Source of the DNA: JAFGJQ01 sp052034525
Lineage (GTDB): Bacteria; Planctomycetota; Phycisphaerae; UBA1845
Assembly: GCA_052034525.1 (NCBI GenBank)
Contig: JBPOIK010000043.1
Location: 1-21,612, forward strand
DNA: 21,612 nucleotides
Reading direction: 5' to 3'
Each line of letters opens with the position of its first letter. The first letter of the stretch is position 1. Positions 7,568-15,782 of the stretch are shown here, piece by piece. A program made the translations under genes and the position numbers. A model generated the notes under the pieces. The model was given only the letters and a program-made list of their open reading frames with translations, was not told the origin of the DNA and made no database searches.

Positions 7568-9469
7568 TCACGGCTGCCACAGCGTTGGAAAAACCGGAAC
7601 CGGCGAACCGGGATTCGGGCTTGTGTCGGACACCAGGCGGAAGCGGGCAGCGCTGGCCGACCAGACGGTTGTGCGGAAGTCCGGGATCGGCGCCCAGCAC
7701 AGCGGCGCGAAACCGCGCGACAGCATCATCAACTGATCGTGAAACGATATGGACACGGCCGGCGCGCCGGCTCGCAGGAACGTGTCCAGACTGTCCGTGA
7801 CGCCGACGGATCCGAAGACGAGCTCACCCAGGCTGGTCGGCCGGGGGTAATGAAGAATTTTCAACTCCGCGCTGGGAGGGATGTTGGCCATGGATCGCGC
7901 CGCTTCGATTGCCTCGGTGATGCCGCCCAGCTCGTCCACCAGGCCGATCTCCTTCGCGTCCCGGCCGGTCCAGATGCGGCCTTGGGCGATCTTGTCGACC
8001 ATTTCCGCCGGAATGCGCCGGGTCTGGGCCACGCGGTCGATGAAGATTCTGTAGAAGTCGTCCATGTGCTTCTGGAGAAACTCCCGGTCGGACGAGGTCA
8101 TATCCCTGTGCGGCGCGCCCAGCAGGCTGCGAGCCCCGCGTTCGAAGGCCGCCAGCTCATAGTCCATGCGATTCAGTTGCGACCGGGGTGACTGGAGGAC
8201 CGCGAGCACGCCGATCGATCCCGTGAGCGTCGTCGGCTGGGCAAAAATGCGGCGGCCGGGACAGGCAATGTAGTAGCCGCCGGAGGCAGCCATTTCGCCC
8301 ATGCTCACAACCAGCGGTTTCTCCTCATCCAGCTCGCGCAGAGCTTTCCAGATGGCATCGGACGCATAGCCGGAGCCGCCGGGCGAATCAACATGCAGTA
8401 CCACGGCCTTGATGGATTTGTTTTTCTTGAGCTCGTCGATGGTCTTGACCATGTCGTCCCGGCAGATCACCGATGACGAAAGGGCCGCGCCCAGGCTGGC
8501 GTCGATGATCGGGCCGCGGGCGTGCAGCACGGCGATCTTCGGACCGACCGCTTTGCGGGCCTCCTCTGCTTTGCGGAGCTGCTGGTTGACGGCTTCGACG
8601 AGATCCTGGATGGAGTTGACGCCCGCGAGTCCGTCCTCCGCCTGGTAGTATCGCCTCATGCGGTTCTGCCGCAGCAGACGATCGCGGTATTCGTCGTAAT
8701 AGGCGATGACGTCGATCAGCCCGCGCTGCTGGGCCTGCGGTGCATCGAAGAGGGCGATGTCCACGATTTCGCTGACCGCCTCCTCACTGAGCTTCCGGCT
8801 GGCGGCGATGATCTGTTTGTAATCGTTGAACCAACTGTCGAAAATGGCGTTAAACTGCTCGGAGAACCAGCGGTCCGGCTCGCGGCGGTTGAGGAAACCG
8901 GGATACTTGTACTTGCCGGCGGTGATGACCTCGAACTCCAGCCCCTGCATCTGGTAATGACCCTTCAGGAACGGAAAGAGCCGACCCAATCCCGACAGAA
9001 TCACAGTCCCGGTCGGCGCCGTGGCGATCTCGTCCGCGGCGCAGGCAAGCAGGTAGGCGTTGTCGCCGCCGGTTTGAAGGAAGGCCATGACCTTCTTGTT
9101 CATCTTCCGGAGCCGCTCGATGCCCGAGCGCAGCTCCTGGATGTCCGGCAGTGGAAGGTCCACATCGCCGACGTTCAACAACACCGCGCCGATGCCGTCG
9201 TCGTGGCCCCATTGATCCATCTGCTCGATGATCTCCTGCAGGGTCCGGGTGCGACCGGGGATCGGCAGGTTGATGGCGCGAGCCGCGATGACGGTTTCGT
9301 CAATCCGCAGTTCGGCCAGACGCGGGATGGGACTTGCCTGGGTCTGGCCTTCGGGGAGAGCCGCGGCGTCCGAGGGCTCGTCCGCGCTCTTGGCCGGCGG
9401 CTCGTCCGCCAGAACGGGCGCAAAAAACAGACCGAGGATCAACAGGCTGCGAAATACCCACGACTTCAT
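7568..9469 (-). CDS. sppA: Signal peptide peptidase SppA, 67K type
   Basis: The enzyme degrades signal peptides left in the membrane after secretion, acting from the periplasmic side. The product is 633 residues, close to the 618 of E. coli SppA. The start ATG 9469 has GAAGGAG eight bases upstream and gives an N-terminal signal/anchor (MKSWVFRSLLILGLFFAPVLA). It carries two tandem peptidase S49 domains, about residues 55-270 and 310-560. The catalytic Lys is in AGKYKYPGF (Lys188, N-terminal half) and the catalytic Ser is in GEMAASGGYYIA (Ser396, C-terminal half), so the cross-domain Ser-Lys dyad is intact. LHVDSPGGSGYAS and TGSIGV are further family motifs. It lies 79 bases downstream of a secreted protein gene on the same strand and is probably co-transcribed with it. 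A hairpin terminator follows. Confidence 0.95.
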   Translation of the reverse strand: MKSWVFRSLLILGLFFAPVLADEPPAKSADEPSDAAALPEGQTQASPIPRLAELRIDETVIAARAINLPIPGRTRTLQEIIEQMDQWGHDDGIGAVLLNVGDVDLPLPDIQELRSGIERLRKMNKKVMAFLQTGGDNAYLLACAADEIATAPTGTVILSGLGRLFPFLKGHYQMQGLEFEVITAGKYKYPGFLNRREPDRWFSEQFNAIFDSWFNDYKQIIAASRKLSEEAVSEIVDIALFDAPQAQQRGLIDVIAYYDEYRDRLLRQNRMRRYYQAEDGLAGVNSIQDLVEAVNQQLRKAEEARKAVGPKIAVLHARGPIIDASLGAALSSSVICRDDMVKTIDELKKNKSIKAVVLHVDSPGGSGYASDAIWKALRELDEEKPLVVSMGEMAASGGYYIACPGRRIFAQPTTLTGSIGVLAVLQSPRSQLNRMDYELAAFERGARSLLGAPHRDMTSSDREFLQKHMDDFYRIFIDRVAQTRRIPAEMVDKIAQGRIWTGRDAKEIGLVDELGGITEAIEAARSMANIPPSAELKILHYPRPTSLGELVFGSVGVTDSLDTFLRAGAPAVSISFHDQLMMLSRGFAPLCWAPIPDFRTTVWSASAARFRLVSDTSPNPGSPVPVFPTLWQP

Positions 9470-9548
9470 GAGAGGTTCTCCTTCTTCCGATTCCTGGTGA
9501 CCGCGCCGCCGGATGCCCGCGAGCGGCGGGGATTCCGGCTCGCGGTGG

Positions 9549-11855
9549 TTATCCTTGCGTCTCCGCGGGTTGCGAGGTCGCCGCGCGGGCCGGCTTTTCG
9601 ACGCGGTGAATCTGCCCGTTTTCGTCAATGAACAGCTTCTCGAGGTGGTCGAAGGTGCCGGGGGCAAACCCCAGCCGCCACGACTCGCGGCCCCATTCGA
9701 TCACGTAAATGCTGTCATCGATGCCGCTGAACAGATCGTCTTCGTCGTCCTCGTCTGGCTGCCTGTCCGCTTCGCCGGAGGCGAAGAGGTCGCGGGCAAA
9801 GGCACGCCAGGTCTGCCTGGAGGACAGCTCGACCCGCAGCAGGTACGGATTGCCGGCAAAATCCACGTATCCGTCAAGCTCTCGCACTTCCGCGGGCCAA
9901 CGGCCCACGTCCTTGCGGAACAGCCGGGCATGGTGATAAAGCACCCTCAGCTTGCGCGTCGCGTCGCGCTCCCGGGCGAGATCCGTTCCGCCGGACGTTT
10001 CCGCCAGGGATGCCGCCGCCAGGGCCGGCACCACCACAACGCCCGCTGGAACGGGTCCGTCGTGCCGGATTTCCAGCCCGGTGTACTGCATTTGAGCGGT
10101 GAGCATTCCGTCCGTCAGCCGACGGCTCACCTCCTCGAAGTCCGGCAGCAGGCTGCTGCGGGTGACGGAGCTGATGGTGACGTTCAGGTACGGGGCCGCG
10201 TGTCGATACACCTGCTTCCAGTTCACCCAGGCTTGCCCCCGTGTACCGGTCCTCGACGGCAGAAAGCGGCGTGCCTGATGCCGGGGGAAGTTGAGCCAGC
10301 GCCTGATCAGCCTTTCGGGTGACGTGCTCGTGGAGCCGACGACGAGGATGTTGCGCTGCTGGCCGGCGGCGTCCGTCTCGGTCGTGAGGAAAAGAACCGT
10401 TCGCATCTGGAATGTTATGCCGCCGCCCAGCCAAGACTCCGATTCTCTCCAGAAGACGACGCGATCATCGACGGTTTCGCGATGCCAGGGCGGCTCCTCG
10501 TCATGGTCGCGACAACGCTGGTTCTGCCGGCTGATGGCCTGCCCGACGGATTTGAGGAACGATTCGGGCGACGATCGAAGCCGAACCTGAAAGACCACGT
10601 CGGGAACCGGAAAGAACCCCGTGCCCGGCAGAGCGGTGATGCACACCTCCGGCCGGATGCTTTCCGCCACGGGACCAGGGACGAAGGGGGATTCGCCCTC
10701 CACGCCGGCGGCCTGCTCAAGAATGCTGCTGGACGCCAGGGAATTCGCCACCATGCTGGCGAACGCCTCGTCCGGAACGAAGAACGTTTGTTTGACTTTG
10801 TCGAATACGCTCTTGGCGCCCAGGCCGGTAATGGGCGGCCAGTGTACATGAACCGTCTCGATCCAGTTGCCGTCCGGGTTCACCCGAGCCGCGTACACGA
10901 CGTCCGTCACGAAGCTGATCGAGGAGAAAAATGTTGCCCCGCTGTCTTTTTCCGTCTGCGTGAGATTCAGCCGGCAGACCAGCAGGGGCTCACCGTCTTC
11001 GTGGGTCTGGGCGGTCCCTGCAAAGGCCGGATCCGGGAACTCCACGTCGTCGAACGTCGTCAGCAGGGAGGCGGTCGGGCCGGCGGGCAGCAGGTAGGCC
11101 AGTGTCAATTCCGGAAGCGAGATGGTGTATCCGTCTGCCGGACCGCTGGTCAACACAACGTCCTTGAGAAGCTGCTGCGCGGCCTCCGACGCGATCAGGG
11201 CCGCCATCCGATCGCGCAACTCTCCGGCGGGCCATTGAATGCGTACGGCCCATCGGGGTCGGCCCTCACGATTCGGCGCGTACACGGCCAGATCGACAGG
11301 GGTGTCGGGCCAGTCCTCCATTGGCCGAAGCAGTTGGATGGCCTGGTCCACATCGACTTGCTGAGACGACGAACGTCCGGCTTCCACGATCATGCTGCCG
11401 ACGGTCTGCAACAGAAAGCCCGCGTTGGATCGCTGCGCTTCGTGGAAAAGATGTCGCAGGGACGGCACGTGCAATTCGAATCGGGGCCGCAGACGGGGCT
11501 CCGGCGCCGGAGGTTCCGCCGGCTGCGAGGCGGGCGCTGGAGTGCCGTCGTCGGGTTCGGCCGGCTGCAAAGCTGGCGCTGGAGTGCCCTCGTCGAGTTC
11601 GGCCGGCTGCGAGGCGGGCGCGGGATTGCTCTCGTCGGGCTCCGCCGGCTGCGAGGCCGGCACGGGCGTGCTCTCGTCTGGTTCCGCAGCTTCATTGGTC
11701 GTCGGATACAGCGGCAACCACGCGGGAGAGGGCTGGCCAACGGCTGTCATTTGTGTCAGGCCGAAGCTCAGAAAAGCGACAAAGCAAGGCAGCCGCAGAG
11801 CGGACAAGAATCGTCCGCGGGATTCGGTCCAGCCCCATCGTGTCTTTGTCAACAT
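9549..11855 (-). CDS. Secreted protein of unknown function with Pro-rich tandem repeat
   Basis: The product is 768 residues and I do not recognise the family. The start ATG 11855 has AAGGTGG nine bases upstream; a Leu-start codon further upstream has no such site. An N-terminal hydrophobic stretch (LPCFVAFLSFGLTQMTAVG, about residues 22-40) looks like a signal peptide. Residues 58-114 hold about four copies of a 14-residue Pro/Ala/Glu-rich repeat (core PAPASQPAEPDE), probably a flexible linker. A large folded region without known catalytic motifs follows. Near the C-terminus (about residues 636-675) a segment with A-R-L-F-R-K-D-V-G-R-W-P and D-F-A-G-N-P-Y resembles the conserved core of type II secretion pseudopilin G proteins. 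The C-terminus again ends in TSQPAETQG. It precedes sppA on the same strand, which suggests an envelope role, but nothing more specific can be read. Confidence 0.8.
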   Translation of the reverse strand: MLTKTRWGWTESRGRFLSALRLPCFVAFLSFGLTQMTAVGQPSPAWLPLYPTTNEAAEPDESTPVPASQPAEPDESNPAPASQPAELDEGTPAPALQPAEPDDGTPAPASQPAEPPAPEPRLRPRFELHVPSLRHLFHEAQRSNAGFLLQTVGSMIVEAGRSSSQQVDVDQAIQLLRPMEDWPDTPVDLAVYAPNREGRPRWAVRIQWPAGELRDRMAALIASEAAQQLLKDVVLTSGPADGYTISLPELTLAYLLPAGPTASLLTTFDDVEFPDPAFAGTAQTHEDGEPLLVCRLNLTQTEKDSGATFFSSISFVTDVVYAARVNPDGNWIETVHVHWPPITGLGAKSVFDKVKQTFFVPDEAFASMVANSLASSSILEQAAGVEGESPFVPGPVAESIRPEVCITALPGTGFFPVPDVVFQVRLRSSPESFLKSVGQAISRQNQRCRDHDEEPPWHRETVDDRVVFWRESESWLGGGITFQMRTVLFLTTETDAAGQQRNILVVGSTSTSPERLIRRWLNFPRHQARRFLPSRTGTRGQAWVNWKQVYRHAAPYLNVTISSVTRSSLLPDFEEVSRRLTDGMLTAQMQYTGLEIRHDGPVPAGVVVVPALAAASLAETSGGTDLARERDATRKLRVLYHHARLFRKDVGRWPAEVRELDGYVDFAGNPYLLRVELSSRQTWRAFARDLFASGEADRQPDEDDEDDLFSGIDDSIYVIEWGRESWRLGFAPGTFDHLEKLFIDENGQIHRVEKPARAATSQPAETQG
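11512..11679 (-). repeat. Four-copy 42-bp tandem repeat inside a coding region
   Basis: Units lie at 11512-11553, 11554-11595, 11596-11637 and 11638-11679, with a partial fifth copy beginning at 11680. Each encodes 14 residues of the E-P-D-(E/D)-(S/G)-(T/N)-P-(A/V)-P-A-(S/L)-Q-P-A type on the minus strand. The unit length is a multiple of three, so copy-number changes would keep the frame. Copies differ at several positions, so this is not a very recent expansion. Confidence 0.9.
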
Positions 11856-12442
11856 GAAATGAAACCACCTTCCGGGCGTCCGGGTCGCATGGCAGGCCGC
11901 GAGCATTGCCCTCTTTTCACCCCGCTCGATGCCCCGTGAGACTCGGCCAGTCCAGGCGAATCCCCCGTGGGCTGGGGAAAGGACTGACCAAATCCAACAG
12001 GTCGGGGGTGCCGGCGCTTCGGGCCGGGCATTGCATTAACGGATTCTCGCCCGCGGGTTCCGCCCGACCCAAGCCGAGCTTCACGGCGGACAGAGGCTGC
12101 CGCAACTGCATTGCAACCATGTATCATAGCTATTTTCGGTCAACAGAGGCTGTTTTTTCTTGTCAAAGGACGTGCGGGTCGTCGGGTGGGGCGACAATGG
12201 TGTGTGACCCACCGTGTCCAGCGACATTGAAATCCGCCTTCCCGCCTTGCGGCAATCCGGCAAGCGATGGCTCCAGCGGGGGGGCAATCAGCCCAAGGGA
12301 ACGAATCGCCTGGGGTGCCTCCGAGGATGATCTTGGCGCCAAACGCCAGGCCGTTCGGTCCCAGCCCGGATTGACCCTGTACAGGCGCGGGGCTACTCTA
12401 GCCCGCTGTTGGCTTGATAGACGGCGATTAGAGAGGCCATCC
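11856..12442. other. Divergent intergenic region (587 bp)
   Basis: This stretch separates the minus-strand gene starting at 11855 from the plus-strand gene starting at 12443. No gene is supported in it. Positions 12115-12170 form an island clearly richer in A and T than its surroundings, with TATGAT- and TTGACA-like hexamers on the minus strand but at unsuitable spacing. The promoter for the plus-strand gene is at 12371-12399. I see no good promoter for the minus-strand gene. Confidence 0.5.
12371..12399 (+). promoter_or_regulatory. Candidate promoter of the lipoprotein operon
   Basis: TTGACC (12371-12376) and TACTCT (12394-12399) are 17 bp apart, placing a start near 12406 and leaving a short leader to the ATG at 12443. 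A perfect inverted repeat, GGGCTA-CTC-TAGCCC (12390-12404), covers the -10 element and could be an operator site. Confidence 0.45.
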
Positions 12443-13312
12443 ATGCACACACGCTGGAGTCTGATTGGTTGGTGCGGGTTGCTGCTGCTGGCGATCGGTG
12501 TGGCGGCGGGCTGTCGGGATCGCACCCCGGCGGATCGGTACCCCACGAATCTCGGCACGGACGCGCAGCCGTTGCTTCCGACGCCCGTCGGGGCGTACAA
12601 GCCCCGGGTGCCGGACGGCAAGGCACAGATTGTGGCCTACCAGCCGGGGGCGCCTGGGGAAGCGACGGAGGATGAGACGACGCTGGAAGCGCCTTCGGAT
12701 CAGCCGTTTTCCGCAGAGGACGTGGTGGCGGACCACACGGAACCGCAGGCTCCCGACACGGCCGGTGGGCCGCCGTCACCGGAAGACGAAGCGGCGATTC
12801 GAGAGTTGTGCCAGGCCGTCAAGGAAGGGGGGGTCGGGCAGTTGCAACGGTTTGTAGTGCCCGATCAGGCAGCCCGCGTGGGAGCCATTATCGGACCAGT
12901 GCAGGATCTGTTCGACGTGCTGGGGGAAATCAGCGAGGAATCGGCGGATACGGCGCCGCAGGCGGCGGCCATTGCACGGCAGACGCGGGAGCAGATCCTT
13001 GGAAACCTGGCAGGAGCGATGGGTGAAGTGTCGGACCTGCGCATGTTGGGCGCGGACCAGGCGACGGGCAAGAGCGGAGGGACGGATGTCTTCTTCGAGC
13101 GCGTGCAGGAACGGTGGCTGGTGCGGATTTCCGATCTGCCGGACGAGGGGAAAGCCACGGCCTTCGCCAACGCGATGCGCGACCTGATAGATGCGTTTCA
13201 GGATGTCGCGGACGGCCTTCGAAGCGGTGACCTCACGGATGCGGCGGCCGTCGCACGGATGACGACCGCGGCACAGCAATTCGCCTCGCAAACGGTGGGT
13301 TTGAATCCGTAG
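12443..13312 (+). CDS. Predicted lipoprotein of unknown function
   Basis: The product is 289 residues. The start ATG 12443 has GAGAGG (12431-12436) six bases before. An N-terminal signal peptide (WSLIGWCGLLLLAIGVAAGC) ends in a lipobox-like AAGC with Cys24 as the probable lipidation site. Residues 30-105 are Pro/Gly/Glu-rich and probably disordered. From about residue 110 a helical, Ala/Gln-rich region begins (AAIRELCQAVKEGG, then QAARVGAIIGPVQDLFDVL), followed by a short beta segment (DVFFERVQERWLVRISDLP) and a further helical end. I recognise no family. A gene for a Zn-ribbon-like protein follows after 62 bases on the same strand, so an operon is likely. The gene model is solid and the function unknown. 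Confidence 0.8.
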   Translation: MHTRWSLIGWCGLLLLAIGVAAGCRDRTPADRYPTNLGTDAQPLLPTPVGAYKPRVPDGKAQIVAYQPGAPGEATEDETTLEAPSDQPFSAEDVVADHTEPQAPDTAGGPPSPEDEAAIRELCQAVKEGGVGQLQRFVVPDQAARVGAIIGPVQDLFDVLGEISEESADTAPQAAAIARQTREQILGNLAGAMGEVSDLRMLGADQATGKSGGTDVFFERVQERWLVRISDLPDEGKATAFANAMRDLIDAFQDVADGLRSGDLTDAAAVARMTTAAQQFASQTVGLNP

Positions 13313-13374
13313 AATCCAGTCCGCCCTGTGGGTTCACGCCCGGACGCGGCGGGACCTTTCGGAAGGTGCCTGGA

Positions 13375-13986
13375 ATGACTTCTGACCCGTTACCGGCGCA
13401 CAGCCTGGCAGAAGCGTACCTGTACCTGATGGCGACGCCCTGCCCGAACTGTGGACGCGGTCCGCTTCATGGAGATGACGCCCGGCCCGTGCCGCAGACG
13501 AACCGGGTTCTCCTGGTCGTTCCCACCCAGTGCGGCGCGTGCAGTCATTGGCAAGATTTCGTTTTCGTCGTGGAGGGGGATCTGCTGAGCGTACAGGCGC
13601 AACAGTCCGCCGGCATCGGCGCACGCGTGAATCCATCCGGCCGTGCTTCTCGGATCATTGACGTGGCCCAGTGGATCCTGCTGTTCCGGATGATCAGCGA
13701 GGCAGCCGCACGGACCGAAGATAGACAGGATACGCGGCTTCTGGGCTACGAGGCGGCCCAATGCCTCGAAGAAGCGCTCAAATTCTACGAGGCGGACAAC
13801 GACCTTCCGCCCGATAGCGCGCTTTTTCATGAATCCTCCCGGCAGCGGCGGCGCGACTATCCTCAGGAGTTCTCGCGCGAACGGCTCGTGGAGTTGAGAG
13901 CCAAGCTGCCCACCCTGGAGGTCATGGAGGCCAGTCGCTTCGTTTCCCGGAAACCGAAGAAACGATGGTGGGCGCCATGGCGATGA
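13375..13986 (+). CDS. Small protein with a Zn-ribbon-like Cys motif, function unknown
   Basis: The product is 203 residues. The start ATG 13375 has GGAAGG (13361-13366) eight bases upstream; a GTG at 13366 overlaps that site and is less likely. Two Cys pairs, C23-P-N-C26 and C53-G-A-C56, are spaced as in a zinc ribbon. A mixed central region and a helical segment (about residues 95-145, with DVAQWILLFRMISEAAAR and LGYEAAQCLEEALKFYE) follow, then a basic C-terminus (FVSRKPKKRWWAPWR). There is no signal peptide, so it should be cytoplasmic. Its stop codon overlaps the start of the next gene in ATGA (13983-13986), which indicates translational coupling to the secreted protein there. I do not recognise a characterised family. 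Confidence 0.8.
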   Translation: MTSDPLPAHSLAEAYLYLMATPCPNCGRGPLHGDDARPVPQTNRVLLVVPTQCGACSHWQDFVFVVEGDLLSVQAQQSAGIGARVNPSGRASRIIDVAQWILLFRMISEAAARTEDRQDTRLLGYEAAQCLEEALKFYEADNDLPPDSALFHESSRQRRRDYPQEFSRERLVELRAKLPTLEVMEASRFVSRKPKKRWWAPWR

Positions 13987-15614
13987 ACCGCTGCCCCGGA
14001 GTCTGCGGCGGTGCCGTGGCTGTGTGGGCCTGGGCGGTGTTGGGCTCCGGCGCGGCCGGCGCCGAGCGGCCCGATCCGGCCATTCTCTCCCTGACGCGCG
14101 AAGTAACCGCCATTGAACAGCAACTCATCCACCTTGCGGACCCGAATGACACTGGAGATTCCCTGTTTTTCGACTGGCTGGACGAGCCGTATGGCCGGGC
14201 CACACTGGCCTGTGCCGGCAAGACCGTGCGGATTCTGGAGCGAGAGATAGTGCTTCGCCAGGCCGGCAGCGCCGCTCTGCGCGATAGGCAACTCCGCGGA
14301 ATTCTGGACTGGCTGCGGGCAGCGCCGACCCGGGCACGGAACAGCCCGCACCGGGCCGGGTTCCTTCCGCACCGCCGGAGGATAAGCCTGGATGCGATTT
14401 CGTCCGATCCCGCGCCAGCACTGTTTGGATTCGTGGATCGTTCCACAGTGACTCGGCTGGACGACTGGTACGCGGATACCGACGTGCTTGCCGCCTGCGG
14501 GTTCCGAGTGGTCGCGCGGGCGGATCGTCCGCGCCTGTCGCCGGAGGCCTGGCGATCCCTGCAGGGTCATGCGAAGGCTCTGGGTCTGGCCCTGGTTCAG
14601 GTCAGCGATGGCATCGACGCCGAAGGCCGGGAGTCCGCTCCGGCAGGCGTTCTGTATCTGCAGCCCCGCACGCTGCGGGAGTGGATGAGCGGGGAGAATC
14701 GCATCGAGGGAAGCGTGCTGATCGATCCGCCACACGGTGAAACGTGGGGAGAGTCGCTCGCACGGCGCGCGTTGTATCGCGGACAAACCGGTGGACGCGG
14801 CGCGTGGGTCAGCGGATGGACCGTGCCCGAAACGCGGTCCAACGGGTCGGCCACGGCCACCCAGATTCGGGCGGCGATGTGGGTGCATGCGCTGGACGGG
14901 CAGCGGTTGGGGCTGCTGGAGGGGTGGCGCGACCTGCGGGATGGGTCGGCCAGTCCCTACGCGAGCCTGGCGGCCACGCCGGACGTCGTCGAGGCCGTCG
15001 CCCACACGGCGCTGGATCTGCTTTATTTTGATCCGATCATCCGCCTGTTTTCTTCAGAGATTCCTGTCGCGCTGATTGTCGGTGACGACGCTCTGGCTTC
15101 GACGGATCCGAATCGCTGGTCACCGACGTTCGGGAGGATGGCACAGGAGCTTTTTGAGGCGAACGTGCGGTTTGACGTGCTGCCGCGCGCCGTCACGCCG
15201 CAGAGAAAGGCGCAATACGTGCTGGCCTGCGAGGTGCGGCTGCCGCCCGATGGAGAGCCTGGCCTGGACGGCATCTATCGTCTCGGCCAGGCGCGGGAAG
15301 AGGCACCGCAGGAGCACGAGTCTCTGACCAGGTATCTGGAGCGGCTTGCGGCCGAGCAGGCCCAGCCACCGCCGGTACGCCTGACAGGTCCGGGGGAGGG
15401 CGTCTTCTGCCGATCCGCGCGGTCGGCGGACGGCGCGGTCTGGGTGGCCGTCGTGAACGTCAGTCCCTGGACGCGGCGGGTCAGCCTGGTGACCTCCGAC
15501 GGTGCCCCAACGCGGGGGGCCGTGGACTACATCGACGGGTCTTCCCTCGGCAGCCTTTCCAACGGCGTTGACCTGGCAGCGTGGCAGGTGCGCCTTCTGG
15601 CGCTGAGACCGTAG
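13983..15614 (+). CDS. Secreted protein, possibly glycoside-hydrolase-like
   Basis: The product is 543 residues from the ATG at 13983, which overlaps the preceding stop codon. In-frame ATGs at 13977 and 13965 are alternatives. An N-terminal signal peptide (hydrophobic core GGAVAVWAWAVLGSGAAGA) with a cleavage site near residue 27 predicts export. The middle has alternating helix/strand character suggestive of an alpha/beta barrel (ADTDVLAACGFRVVARAD, then ALGLALVQVSDGIDAEG), then a Rossmann-like segment (IPVALIVGDDALAST...LFEANVRFDVLP), and a C-terminal beta region (GAVWVAVVNVSPWTRRVSLV). This order recalls family 42-type glycoside hydrolases with a glutaminase-like middle domain, but I could not identify the catalytic acids, so the call is weak. 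It is coupled to the Zn-ribbon gene before it; lpxD follows with its own promoter. Confidence 0.6.
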   Translation: MNRCPGVCGGAVAVWAWAVLGSGAAGAERPDPAILSLTREVTAIEQQLIHLADPNDTGDSLFFDWLDEPYGRATLACAGKTVRILEREIVLRQAGSAALRDRQLRGILDWLRAAPTRARNSPHRAGFLPHRRRISLDAISSDPAPALFGFVDRSTVTRLDDWYADTDVLAACGFRVVARADRPRLSPEAWRSLQGHAKALGLALVQVSDGIDAEGRESAPAGVLYLQPRTLREWMSGENRIEGSVLIDPPHGETWGESLARRALYRGQTGGRGAWVSGWTVPETRSNGSATATQIRAAMWVHALDGQRLGLLEGWRDLRDGSASPYASLAATPDVVEAVAHTALDLLYFDPIIRLFSSEIPVALIVGDDALASTDPNRWSPTFGRMAQELFEANVRFDVLPRAVTPQRKAQYVLACEVRLPPDGEPGLDGIYRLGQAREEAPQEHESLTRYLERLAAEQAQPPPVRLTGPGEGVFCRSARSADGAVWVAVVNVSPWTRRVSLVTSDGAPTRGAVDYIDGSSLGSLSNGVDLAAWQVRLLALRP

Positions 15615-15703
15615 CGCGGTGATCGCTGCTGCGGCACGGAGTGTGTCGGCCGGCGGGAGGTTGCGTGGGGATGTTCAGGGGAGCGTCCGCGTTCTGGTTT
15701 GTT

Positions 15704-15724
15704 CGATCCGGATTGACCGGATCG
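15704..15724. promoter_or_regulatory. Perfect inverted repeat over the lpxD -35 element
   Basis: CGATCCGG and CCGGATCG form 8-bp perfect arms around the 5-base spacer ATTGA. The repeat covers the -35 hexamer TTGACC (15713-15718) completely. Its position fits an operator for a dimeric repressor, but no regulator can be assigned from this window. Confidence 0.5.
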
Positions 15725-15741
15725 GCAGGCCAATCTACACT
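15713..15741 (+). promoter_or_regulatory. Promoter of lpxD-lpxI
   Basis: TTGACC (15713-15718) and TACACT (15736-15741) are spaced 17 bp apart. They would begin transcription near 15748, about 35 bases before the lpxD start. The elements resemble those before tRNA-Cys and the lipoprotein operon. Confidence 0.55.
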
Positions 15742-15782
15742 GCTGCCTGGAACAGAGTACCTCTTGGCTTGCGAGTCCTGAC

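Noticed and set aside
7161..7736. Plus-strand reading frame (191 codons) beginning before tRNA-Cys
   Set aside because: It runs through the whole tRNA and into the antisense of sppA, with no ribosome-binding site or known motif.
11512..11679. Possible CRISPR array
   Set aside because: The 42-bp units are directly adjacent with no spacers and stay in frame as a protein repeat. No cas gene is present.
10482..11939. Plus-strand frame with Gly/Leu/Arg-rich repeats
   Set aside because: It is the reverse of the 42-bp repeat and of the secreted protein gene, which has a start, ribosome-binding site and signal peptide on the minus strand.
12115..12170. AT-rich island as promoter for the minus-strand gene at 11855
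   Set aside because: TTGACA- and TATGAT-like hexamers exist on the minus strand but are about 32 bp or 9 bp apart, outside the usual 16-18 bp.
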